DNA of 64,000 nucleotides from Thermomicrobium roseum DSM 5159 (GTDB taxonomy: Bacteria > Chloroflexota > Chloroflexia > Thermomicrobiales > Thermomicrobiaceae). The notes beneath the pieces were generated by a model that was given only the letters and a program-made list of their open reading frames with translations, was not told where the DNA came from and ran no database searches. The first letter of the stretch is position 1. Every line of letters starts with the position of its first letter. This document shows, in pieces, positions 1 to 7,194 of this stretch. The stretch spans positions 310,001 through 374,000 of the forward strand of contig NC_011961.1 of assembly GCF_000021685.1 (NCBI RefSeq), written 5' to 3'. The position numbers were made by a program, and so were the translations under genes.

Positions 1-462
1 CGCGTCCTGGTTGGGCTCCCAGCGCTCGGCGATATCGGGAACCACCTCGAGGTCCGGCGTGAACATGCCGAGCATGGCGAAGGTGGACTCGTCGCCCCCA
101 CAATAGAGATCACGGTTGAAATCGAAGCTCTGCGGGTCCCGCTCGAGGTTGGTACGGAAGACCTGATCCGCGGCGAGTTCCCCCTCGGCGGGCGTGGGAG
201 CAGGGGCGGCAGTCGGGGTCGGGCCGACTGCGCGCGGTGGTGTGGGAGTCGGGACAGGCGGTGGCGTGACGGCTGCGACAGGGGTCGGCGTGGCTTCAGG
301 ACCGCGCTGGCAGGCTGCTGCGGCCAAGGCTGCGCCGGTTGTTCCGCCGACTGCGCCCACTATGCGGATGAACTCGCGCCGGTCCATACCGACGACTTGG
401 AACCGTTTCCACAAGAGGGCGACTTGCTCAGGATCTTCCCACCAGCGGAGTTTGTCGCTCAT
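1..462 (-). CDS. Peptide/solute ABC transporter substrate-binding lipoprotein (family 5 type), 3' end outside window
   Basis: This is the N-terminal 154 codons of an extracytoplasmic solute-binding protein; the gene runs off the left edge. A twin-arginine motif (RREFIRI) starts the signal, followed by an alanine-rich hydrophobic stretch ending in a lipobox-like AAAC. After the cysteine comes a long proline/threonine/alanine linker (about residues 50-95), usual in thermophilic Chloroflexota lipoproteins. The mature start contains RTNLERDPQSFDFNRD, typical of the SBP_bac_5 oligopeptide-binding fold. The ATG at 462 follows GAGGAGGAGG; an internal ATG at 387, just before the Arg-Arg pair, is an alternative start. 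It is the third gene of the dppBC-like operon to its right. Substrate cannot be told. Confidence 0.85.
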   Translation of the reverse strand, partial: MSDKLRWWEDPEQVALLWKRFQVVGMDRREFIRIVGAVGGTTGAALAAAACQRGPEATPTPVAAVTPPPVPTPTPPRAVGPTPTAAPAPTPAEGELAADQVFRTNLERDPQSFDFNRDLYCGGDESTFAMLGMFTPDLEVVPDIAERWEPNQDA

Positions 463-543
463 CGTACCTCCTCCTCTTGGATCACGAGACGACTCCTCGA
501 CTCGAAACGAGTGTCCATGGTTTCCGATCGTGCACACCTCCTT

Positions 544-1470
544 TCAGTCGCGTTTGCGAGTCCGTGGATCGAGCGCGTCGCGCAGCCCGTCGCCGAGGAA
601 GGTGAAACTGAGCATCAAAAGCGCGATCAGGATGGTCGGGAAGATCGGCATGTACCAGTACGAAGTGATGTACTGCTGCGTCTCGCCAGCCATCTTCCCC
701 CAGCTCGGGCGCGGTTCGGGAATGCCGATCCCGATGAAGCTGAGCGCTGCTTCGGTGAAGATGGCCTGGGGAATGCCGAAGGTCAGCGTCACGATGATCG
801 GCGAGAGGGCGTTCGGCAGAAGATGCCGCGTGATGATGCGCCAGGGAGAAGCGCCAGCTGCGCGCGCAGCGATGACGAAATCGCGCTCGCGCAGCGCCAA
901 GAACTCGGCGCGGGTAAGACGAGCGAGCGTGACCCAGCCAGTCACACCGATCGCGATGAAGATGTTCTGCATCCCGCGTCCGAGCGCCGCCATGATCAGG
1001 ATGACGAAGAGGAGCTGGGGGAAGGCGTACATCACGTCAACAAAGCGCATCAGGATCGCGTCGACGCGGCCACCGAGGTAGCCAGCCAGCGCGCCGATGG
1101 GCACACCGATCAAGAAGACGATGACCTGCGCGCCGAGTCCGACGAGCATGGAGACCTGCGCACCCCAGATGAGGCGACTGAGCATGTCGCGACCGACGAG
1201 ATCGGTGCCGAGCGGGTACTTCCCGGTCCAAGTCGGAAACCGGGAGACGGCCGAAAAATCGGCTTTGTCGTATGGGTACGGAGCGAGCACAGGTGCGAAG
1301 ATCGCCATGAGGGTGAAGGTGGTGACCATGATGAGCCCGAACAAGGCGAGGCGGTTGGCGAGCAAGCGACTGAGGGCATCGCGCCAGAGCGTCCGGTGAG
1401 GGCGAGCTGCCCAAATGAGGGCATCGGCCCGCTCTGCTCGACCGGTCATCCCAGCACCGGTGGTGGCCAT
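544..1470 (-). CDS. ABC transporter permease, DppC/OppC family
   Basis: Inner-membrane permease of a peptide-type importer, 308 aa, normal length. An N-terminal cytoplasmic segment leads into a first membrane helix at about residues 40-62. A periplasmic stretch follows (YPLGTDLVGRDMLSRLIWG, characteristic of DppC proteins), then about five more helices. The ATPase-contacting EAA loop reads AARAAGASPWRIITRHLLPN. The start at 1470 is preceded by GAGAGGAG. It lies 27 bp after the DppB-type gene and 81 bp before the binding-protein gene. No ATPase gene is in the visible part of the operon; it may follow beyond the left edge. Confidence 0.93.
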   Translation of the reverse strand: MATTGAGMTGRAERADALIWAARPHRTLWRDALSRLLANRLALFGLIMVTTFTLMAIFAPVLAPYPYDKADFSAVSRFPTWTGKYPLGTDLVGRDMLSRLIWGAQVSMLVGLGAQVIVFLIGVPIGALAGYLGGRVDAILMRFVDVMYAFPQLLFVILIMAALGRGMQNIFIAIGVTGWVTLARLTRAEFLALRERDFVIAARAAGASPWRIITRHLLPNALSPIIVTLTFGIPQAIFTEAALSFIGIGIPEPRPSWGKMAGETQQYITSYWYMPIFPTILIALLMLSFTFLGDGLRDALDPRTRKRD

Positions 1471-1497
1471 GCGGTGAGCTCCTCTCCGCGTTTCGGC

Positions 1498-2430
1498 TCA
1501 AGCCAGGCGGATACGAGGATCGACGACACCGTACAAGATATCGACGACAATATTCATGATGGCGAGGAACGCTCCATAGATCAAAATCACGGCCATGATC
1601 ATCGGGTAGTCGCGAGCGATCAGGCTATCGACAAAGAAGCGTCCCATCCCGGGAACGCGAAAGATCTTCTCGACGAACGGTGAGCCGGTGCCGATGGCAG
1701 CGAACATCGGGCCCAGGATGGTGATGGGTGGAATCAAGCCGTTTTTCAGCACGTGTCGCACGATGACCTGTCGATCGCTCAGTCCCTTGGCGTAGGCGGT
1801 ACGGATGAAGTCCTGCCGCAGGACTTCGACCATGCTGGCCCGGGTATAACGGGCGATGATCCCGATCGGGCCGAGCGAAAGTGCGAGCGTGGGCAGGACC
1901 CAATCGATCGGTGAATCCCAGCCGCCGGTGCGCGGAATGATCGGGATGAGCAGGACGAGCAGCACAATGAGGAAGAGGGCCAAGATGAAATTGGGCACAG
2001 CCACGCCGAGCGTCGCAATGAAACTGCAGAGATAATCGACCGGGCCGTTCTGATTGATGGCTGCAATGACGCCGAGCGGGATGCCGATCAAGATGGCGAG
2101 AGCCATCGCCATGACACCGAGATGGAGCGAGACGGGAAGCGTGGTCGCCATGATCTCCCGGACCTCGCGGGTCTGGTACTGGTACGAGAACCCGAAGTCG
2201 AGCGTGAAGATGTTTCTCAGATAGTGCAGGTATTGTTGCCACAGCGGCTTGTCGAGCCCATATTTCTTGGCCAGCGCTTCTTGGGCAGCTGGTGGCAATG
2301 GGTTCGCCTGGGGGGCACTCGGCTGCATCGGGCTTCCTGGTGTCGCATGCATGATGATGAACGTGATGAGCGAAATCGCGATCAACGTCGGAATGACCAT
2401 CAGAAGGCGACGAGCGATGTACTGCGCCAT
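1498..2430 (-). CDS. ABC transporter permease, DppB/OppB family
   Basis: First gene of the peptide-type ABC operon, 310 aa. The N-terminus (MAQYIARRLLMVIPTLIAIS) is the classic DppB first helix, followed by a periplasmic loop and five further helices. The EAA-like loop is YAKGLSDRQVIVRHVLKNGL, and the C-terminus ends with the usual VDPRIRLA. The start at 2430 has GAGGAGTGATGC upstream. A promoter (2505-2534) is positioned to drive it. It would form the heterodimeric channel with the DppC-type protein encoded downstream. Its left-to-right neighbour across the promoter is the repeated reductase segment. Confidence 0.93.
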   Translation of the reverse strand: MAQYIARRLLMVIPTLIAISLITFIIMHATPGSPMQPSAPQANPLPPAAQEALAKKYGLDKPLWQQYLHYLRNIFTLDFGFSYQYQTREVREIMATTLPVSLHLGVMAMALAILIGIPLGVIAAINQNGPVDYLCSFIATLGVAVPNFILALFLIVLLVLLIPIIPRTGGWDSPIDWVLPTLALSLGPIGIIARYTRASMVEVLRQDFIRTAYAKGLSDRQVIVRHVLKNGLIPPITILGPMFAAIGTGSPFVEKIFRVPGMGRFFVDSLIARDYPMIMAVILIYGAFLAIMNIVVDILYGVVDPRIRLA

Positions 2431-2504
2431 GCATCACTCCTCAGCTTGCCCTGTGACCCGGTCCGTGTTTGCCGAAAACGGCACAGTGAGATGCTTGCGA
2501 GAGC

Positions 2505-2534
2505 ACAGTACCACATGCGCGAAAGCGTTGTCAA
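2505..2534 (-). promoter_or_regulatory. Sigma-70-type promoter for the dppBC-like operon
   Basis: On the minus strand TTGACA (complement of 2529-2534) and TACTGT (complement of 2505-2510) are separated by 18 bp. The -10 element lies about 75 bp upstream of the permease start. The box is AT-richer than its surroundings. It lies just outside the repeated segment that begins at 2551, so the operon promoter is not part of the repeat. Confidence 0.6.
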
Positions 2535-2550
2535 TAGTTTCCCCCTTCTG

Positions 2551-3760
2551 TCCGAACCGGCAGCGGGTGTGGGGAGTGGGGTGGGAAGCGGCGTGGGGTG
2601 GTGGAGGGGGCTGCCGGTCGCGGCTCGTCCGGTGCGAGGGAGGAGCGGCGGGGCTGGGGGGCTGATGTGGGCACCGTGCACGGAACCGGACGAGCCGGAG
2701 GGGGCGCGCTGCCCACTCCGGCTTGCTGGGGTGCCTGGGGGATGGTCAGTGCGGGGTCGCGGCGCGCTCGCGCTTGTCCATGACGGCGGTGGAATGGCCG
2801 GCATCGAGGCGGGCGGCGGGGTCGAGGAAGACGACGGCGTGGTTGACGGCGGTGATGGCTTCGGCGACGCCGGTGGCGATCAGCTTGAACTTGCCGGGGT
2901 AGGTGGCGACGTCACCAGCGGCGAAGACGCCGGGGAGGCCGGTGCTCATGGTGCGGGGATCGACGACGATGCTGTTGCGCTCGATGGTAAGGCCCCAGGC
3001 GGTGAGGGGGCCGAGGTCGGCGGCGAAGCCGATGGCGACGATGAGGGTCTGGGCGGGGAGGGTCCGTTCCTCGCCGGTGCGGGTCTGATGGATCACCACG
3101 TGCTCGAGCCAGGTGTTGCCGCGGACCTCCTTGACTTCCCAGAAGGGGTAGTAGAGGGTGACGGGGGCCTGATGAAGCTGCTGGACGGAGCGCTCGTGGG
3201 CGCGGAACTTGGAGCGGTGGACGAGGGTGGTGGAGCGGGCGAGGGGGGCGACGGCCAGGGCCCAATCGACGGCGGAATCGCCGCCGCCGACGATGACCAC
3301 GTCCTGGTCGCGGAACGACTCGAGGGAGCGGACGAGGTAGGTGACGCCGCGGCCCTCGAAGGTGCGGATGCCGGGGGCGTCGAGGCGTTTGGGCTCGAAG
3401 GAGCCGATACCGGCGCAGATGATGACGGTGCGGGTGTAATGCTCACCCTTGTCGGTGGTGAGGCGGTAGTAGCCGTGGTCGGGGAGCCAGGTGAGGGACT
3501 GGGCGGTTTCCTCCAGGCAGGGGACGGCGCCGGTGGAGAGGCCCTGTTCGACGGCGCCGCGGACGTAGTCTTTGGCCAGGACCTTGGGGAAGCCGGCGAC
3601 GTCGTAGATGTACTTTTCGGGGTAGACGGCGATGAGCTGGCCGCCCAGTTCGGGGAGGGAGTCGATGATCTTGGTTTTGAGGCCGCGCATGCCGGCGTAG
3701 AAGGCGGCAAACAACCCGACCGGCCCCCCGCCGATGATCGTCGTGTCGAAGACGTCGTGC
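2551..3760. repeat. 1,210-bp direct repeat, copy 1 (reductase gene body plus 3' flank)
   Basis: Every position n here matches n + 19312 in the second copy (21863-23072) without any insertion or deletion. By eye I count about 19 substitutions: about 8 in the 195-bp non-coding 3' flank and about 11 in the coding part, 6 of them within 3439-3446. Homology stops abruptly at TCCGAACCGG on the left and at GACGTCGTGC on the right, inside the reductase's N-terminal codons. Orientation is direct. No terminal inverted repeats or target-site duplications were seen, so this is not an insertion sequence. Confidence 0.95.
2695..2721 (-). terminator. Hairpin downstream of reductase copy 1 (possible terminator)
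   Basis: CCGGAGGGGGC and GCCCACTCCGG flank a 5-base loop (GCGCT), 11-bp arms with one mismatch, beginning 24 bp past the reductase stop codon. No U-tract follows on the minus strand, so it would be a non-canonical terminator or an mRNA-stabilising stem. The same hairpin, with perfect arms, is in the second repeat copy. Confidence 0.4.
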
Positions 3761-3792
3761 GTAGCGCTGTGAGATATGACATCCATTCTCAT
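2746..3792 (-). CDS. Ferredoxin-NADP(+) reductase, type 2 (thioredoxin-reductase-like), copy 1
   Basis: FAD- and NAD(P)-dependent flavoprotein, 348 aa, of the YumC/FNR2 family that moves electrons between NADPH and ferredoxin. The FAD dinucleotide motif GGGPVGLFAAF is near residue 22, the NADP motif VGGGDSAVDWAL near 165, and the second FAD motif GVFAAGDVATYPGK near 300. The redox CxxC of true thioredoxin reductases is absent, as expected for this family. Its ATG overlaps the dioxygenase stop (ATGA), so it reads as the last gene of the catabolic operon. The first eleven codons (starting MRMDVISHSAT, with rare-looking AGA and ATA) are unique; everything after is the repeated sequence. It may feed electrons to the Rieske oxygenase. 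Confidence 0.9.
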   Translation of the reverse strand: MRMDVISHSATHDVFDTTIIGGGPVGLFAAFYAGMRGLKTKIIDSLPELGGQLIAVYPEKYIYDVAGFPKVLAKDYVRGAVEQGLSTGAVPCLEETAQSLTWLPDHGYYRLTTDKGEHYTRTVIICAGIGSFEPKRLDAPGIRTFEGRGVTYLVRSLESFRDQDVVIVGGGDSAVDWALAVAPLARSTTLVHRSKFRAHERSVQQLHQAPVTLYYPFWEVKEVRGNTWLEHVVIHQTRTGEERTLPAQTLIVAIGFAADLGPLTAWGLTIERNSIVVDPRTMSTGLPGVFAAGDVATYPGKFKLIATGVAEAITAVNHAVVFLDPAARLDAGHSTAVMDKRERAATPH

Positions 3793-4685
3793 GATCCTTT
3801 CCGGAACGACTCAGGAGGACGGATGCCCCAAGGGGAAAAGAGCCCGGGATCATCGCCCCAAAAACGAGTGGGTGAGGCAGTGTTCGAAACCATCGCCATT
3901 TCTGCAGAAAGCTCATAACGGTTACCGTCTGGAGTCCAAAAGTAGGTAAAGAGGTTCCCGCCGATGCTGTGACGACCTGGTCCAACTTCGATCGTCATGC
4001 CGAAGGAAGCTAGGCGATCAGCCAGATACTTCATGGTCTCGATTCCGCTGACGCGGAAGGCAACATGGTCGAGTGTTTCACCAGCGTCTCCCCGAATGAT
4101 GGCGAGATCGTGGTGCTGGGATGTCACATGAAGCCACGCGGCGCGCCACTGCCCATCTGGCATCAAGCGTGCATCAGGGATGTGAAAACCGAGGCTATTC
4201 TGGAGAAAGAGCGCCAAGCCTGATACATCCGTGTGCCGGAGTGTTACATGATCCAAATCGATCAAGAGAACTACCGAACGATGGGTCATGGGTGGTGCTG
4301 CAGGGTGCGGATAGGTGAATCGTTGTTCTGGATCGGGTTCTATGATGACGAACTCGAGGAGATGGCCTGAGGGGAGGCGGAGTCGCGTCGCCTTGTTCAC
4401 CCCAGGCTCTGGAGAGGCAGATGGAACGAGTTCGGCTCCGTGGTCGAGGAGTCGAGAAGCGAGGGTGTCCAGTTCGCGTTCGTCGGTGACGCCAAAAGCG
4501 ACATGATCGAGACCCGTGCCGCCGGTAACGAGACAAAGGTCAACAGAGCGATCGTATCCGCAGCTGAGATATGCTCTGTCGCTTTCTCGCGACAGTACCG
4601 TGAGACCCAGCACGGACGTGTGAAACTCGATGGAGTCCTGCAGATTCGGCACGCGAACGCCGACATGGGTCAACCACAGGGCCAT
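3789..4685 (-). CDS. VOC-superfamily extradiol-type ring-cleavage dioxygenase
   Basis: Two-module vicinal-oxygen-chelate protein, 298 aa, the length of type I extradiol dioxygenases that cleave catechols next to the diol. The C-terminal module has the metal triad expected: His in LDHVTLRH, His in LDHVAFRV and Glu in NRYELSAE. It also has the family's NLFTYFWTPDGNRYEL strand. I place the start at 4685 because AAAGGAGG lies just upstream; an open frame extends to 4745 into the previous gene. In the pathway it would open the ring of the diol made by the Rieske oxygenase and the SDR. Substrate size is not readable from sequence. Confidence 0.8.
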   Translation of the reverse strand: MALWLTHVGVRVPNLQDSIEFHTSVLGLTVLSRESDRAYLSCGYDRSVDLCLVTGGTGLDHVAFGVTDERELDTLASRLLDHGAELVPSASPEPGVNKATRLRLPSGHLLEFVIIEPDPEQRFTYPHPAAPPMTHRSVVLLIDLDHVTLRHTDVSGLALFLQNSLGFHIPDARLMPDGQWRAAWLHVTSQHHDLAIIRGDAGETLDHVAFRVSGIETMKYLADRLASFGMTIEVGPGRHSIGGNLFTYFWTPDGNRYELSAEMAMVSNTASPTRFWGDDPGLFSPWGIRPPESFRKGS

Positions 4686-4714
4686 GTGTCCTCCTTTCCA
4701 AACAGAACACCGAG

Positions 4715-6361
4715 TTAGTGACCCTCGAAAGCCAGATCGAACCATTCTCCGCCGCGTACCGCTGGGTTGACCTTGGCATCCAGCAGCATGGGATAGCAGG
4801 AGCGATCGGAGAGCGCCTCCCGGAGCGATTCCAGGTCGCGCTGTGTGCGGACGGTAAAGGCGTGCATACCCAGGGCGCGAGCGAGCTCGGCGATGTTCGT
4901 GTCAGGGAATTGCACGGTGGAAGTTGGCCAACCCATCGGAGCGAAGTGATGAACCTCGGCCCCATAGGCGGCATCGTTGTAAACCACGATGAGGATGGGG
5001 AGCCGATAGCGTGCGACTGTCTCGAGTTCGCTCAACGAGAGCAGCAGTCCTCCGTCACCAGTCGCTGCGATGGTGAGACGATCTGGATAGGCGATGGCTG
5101 CTCCGATCGCATTCGGCAAACCGAAGCCGATCGACTGTAATGCTTGCGTGAAAACAAAACCTTTTTCATCTGGGACACTCAGATACATCACCGGGTATGC
5201 CATGAAGTGACCAGAGTCGAGGACGAGGATACGATCCGGTGGAAGGTTCTGTTCCAGGAACAGTGAAAGCGTTCTCGGGTCGATCGTGTTCTCCGTGCTG
5301 GCATCCTCGAACGGTGTGTTAATCCAGGAGTGTTCCTGAATGAACTGGAGCGTCGACGGTGTTCGCCATTGCCCTACTGGCTTGTCGGGCAAGAGCTCGA
5401 GTAGTGCTTCTGCCGTGGCACGGGCGTCGCCGACGCAAGCGAGCGTGACCGGGTATTGGCGGTGCAGCGCGGCGGGGTCGAGGTCGATCTGCACGATCGG
5501 GCACGACTCTGGAAAGAGACGACCGTGGCGGCGGGTCCAAACGGTGAGGGAGGCGCCGAAGGCCAAAATCAGATCGGCCTGTCGGAAGAGTTCGACTGCT
5601 CCGGGAGACGAGAATCCGCCAGCGATACCGATCGACCAGGGGTTCCCAGCGAACAGTCCGTGGGCATTCGCTGTCGTGGCGAGAAGAGCTCCAATGGCTT
5701 CGGCGAGTTTCTCGAGACCTGCCCTCGCTCCCGCGAGAACTGAGCCGCGGCCTGCCAAAATGAGAGGGTGACGCGAGTCCCGAACGAGGGAGACGATCTT
5801 CTCGAGTATGCTTCGGTCAGGGATCACAGAAAAGTAGGCATTGTCCTCTGGAGCTATGACAGCTGCCGTGGACTCCGCTGCTTGGATGTCTTGTGGCATG
5901 ACGAAGACGACTGGCCGACGCTCGTATCGAGCGCGGCGATAGGCACGGACAAGGTCTTGGGTTGCTGTGGAGTTCTTCCACAACCGTTCAGGGATGGCTC
6001 CACTGGCGGTGGCCAAGGCATCGATATCGATGGCGAACGTGGACGTAACGGCCCCTGTCGACACATCGGCGGTCAGGACGAGGAGCGGTGTCCGTGCTTT
6101 TGCAGCTTCGACGAGTGGTGTAATGATGTTCGTGAAACCTGGACCCATGTGAACAGTGCAGATTCCGACCTTTTGTGTCAGACGAGCCCAGGCATCGGCC
6201 ATCGCTAAGGCTCCGGCCTCATGTCGCGCAGCCACGAACTTCGCACCATGGGTGACGAGACTCTCGGCCAGGAAGAAGTTGCCACTCCCTACGAGGCCAA
6301 AGATCGTATCGGAACCGAGGCCGATGAGCTGGCGCGAAAGGAGCTCGTAGACCTTAGCCAC
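4715..6361 (-). CDS. Thiamine-diphosphate-dependent enzyme (benzoylformate decarboxylase / acetolactate synthase superfamily)
   Basis: 548 aa, full length for the family. The N-terminal Pyr domain carries the catalytic glutamate in RHEAGALAMADA (Glu48). The central domain has the usual dehydrogenase-like fold, and the C-terminal domain shows the ThDP/Mg motif beginning ATGDGG and ending VYNDAAYG. GTG start at 6361 with AAAGGGG upstream. Its place in an aromatic operon suggests decarboxylation or carboligation of a 2-oxo acid (benzoylformate type), but oxalyl-CoA decarboxylase or 2-hydroxyacyl-CoA lyase activity is equally possible. The product overlaps no neighbour; the dioxygenase gene starts 29 bp further on. 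Confidence 0.8.
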   Translation of the reverse strand: MAKVYELLSRQLIGLGSDTIFGLVGSGNFFLAESLVTHGAKFVAARHEAGALAMADAWARLTQKVGICTVHMGPGFTNIITPLVEAAKARTPLLVLTADVSTGAVTSTFAIDIDALATASGAIPERLWKNSTATQDLVRAYRRARYERRPVVFVMPQDIQAAESTAAVIAPEDNAYFSVIPDRSILEKIVSLVRDSRHPLILAGRGSVLAGARAGLEKLAEAIGALLATTANAHGLFAGNPWSIGIAGGFSSPGAVELFRQADLILAFGASLTVWTRRHGRLFPESCPIVQIDLDPAALHRQYPVTLACVGDARATAEALLELLPDKPVGQWRTPSTLQFIQEHSWINTPFEDASTENTIDPRTLSLFLEQNLPPDRILVLDSGHFMAYPVMYLSVPDEKGFVFTQALQSIGFGLPNAIGAAIAYPDRLTIAATGDGGLLLSLSELETVARYRLPILIVVYNDAAYGAEVHHFAPMGWPTSTVQFPDTNIAELARALGMHAFTVRTQRDLESLREALSDRSCYPMLLDAKVNPAVRGGEWFDLAFEGH

Positions 6362-6393
6362 GGTGAACCCCTTTCTCTTGAACTGACCAAAAC

Positions 6394-7194
6394 CTATATC
6401 GTGACAGCTTGGGCTGGCGTCGTCAGACCCTGTTGGAGTCGAACCTGCTCGGCGAAGATTTCCAAGACACGCTGTTTCGTCGTGTGCACGTCGGTTTCTC
6501 GGTCCGGTCGAATTTCGAGAAGAATCCTTGTCGGCCGTGCGCTGAGCACCAGCACACGCGAGGCGAGCCGGAACGCCTCATCGACGCTATGGGTGACGAA
6601 GAGAACAGTGACTCCGGTCTCCCGCCAAATGCGGAGCAGCTCATCTTGTAGGATCCGGCGATTTTCTGGGTCGAGAGCACTGAAAGGTTCATCCATGAGC
6701 AAGAGTTCGGGCTGTACCGCGAGCGCTCGTGCGATCGATGCTCGCTGCTGCATGCCACCGGAGAGACGATTCGGGAAGTAATCCTCGAAGCCAGACAGCC
6801 CGACGAGTCGCAGAAAATCCTGGGCGAGCGAACGGGAACGCGAGGAGTCGACACGACAGACGTTCTTGATGGCCAGCATCACGTTGTCGCGCACCGATTT
6901 CCATGGTAAGAGCCTCGGCTCCTGAAAGACGTACCCGATGCGATGGGTGAGGCGATTGCGCTCATGGAGCGGAGACCCGTGCACCAGGACGTCGCCACTA
7001 TCAGGGGTCTCGATGCCGGCCAGAATACGCAGGAGCGTCGTTTTCCCACAACCATTGGGACCGAGCAGACACACGAACTCTCCATCATCGACTGTCAGAT
7101 CGAAATTGTCCAAGACACTGACGACATATCGCTTCGTGAGCCGTCGTATGACGAGCGCTTGACTCTTGGGCGCAGCAGGGGCTCCGGTGTTCAT
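6394..7194 (-). CDS. ABC transporter ATP-binding protein (SsuB/TauB/NrtD family)
   Basis: 266-aa cytoplasmic ATPase of an organic-anion importer. Walker A GPNGCGKTT is at residues 45-53, the Q-loop at YVFQEPRLLPWKS, the signature LSGGMQQR at about 144-151, Walker B LLLMDEP at about 164-170, and the switch histidine in VTHSVDEAFRL. The ATG overlaps the stop of the CoA ligase (ATGA). It pairs with the permease at 10064-10873 and the binding protein at 8824-9936. It probably powers uptake of the aromatic acid or a related anion that the operon degrades. Confidence 0.9.
   Translation of the reverse strand: MNTGAPAAPKSQALVIRRLTKRYVVSVLDNFDLTVDDGEFVCLLGPNGCGKTTLLRILAGIETPDSGDVLVHGSPLHERNRLTHRIGYVFQEPRLLPWKSVRDNVMLAIKNVCRVDSSRSRSLAQDFLRLVGLSGFEDYFPNRLSGGMQQRASIARALAVQPELLLMDEPFSALDPENRRILQDELLRIWRETGVTVLFVTHSVDEAFRLASRVLVLSARPTRILLEIRPDRETDVHTTKQRVLEIFAEQVRLQQGLTTPAQAVTI

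Noticed and set aside
2551..3760. Repeat copies as an insertion sequence or transposon
   Set aside because: The repeated gene is a flavoprotein reductase. There is no transposase, terminal inverted repeat or target duplication.
2122..3918. Very long plus-strand open frame (598 codons) opposite the reductase copy 1, and its twin opposite copy 2
   Set aside because: It is glycine/glutamate/aspartate-rich low-complexity sequence mirroring the reductase's C-ending codons, with no ribosome site and no family motifs; a composition shadow.
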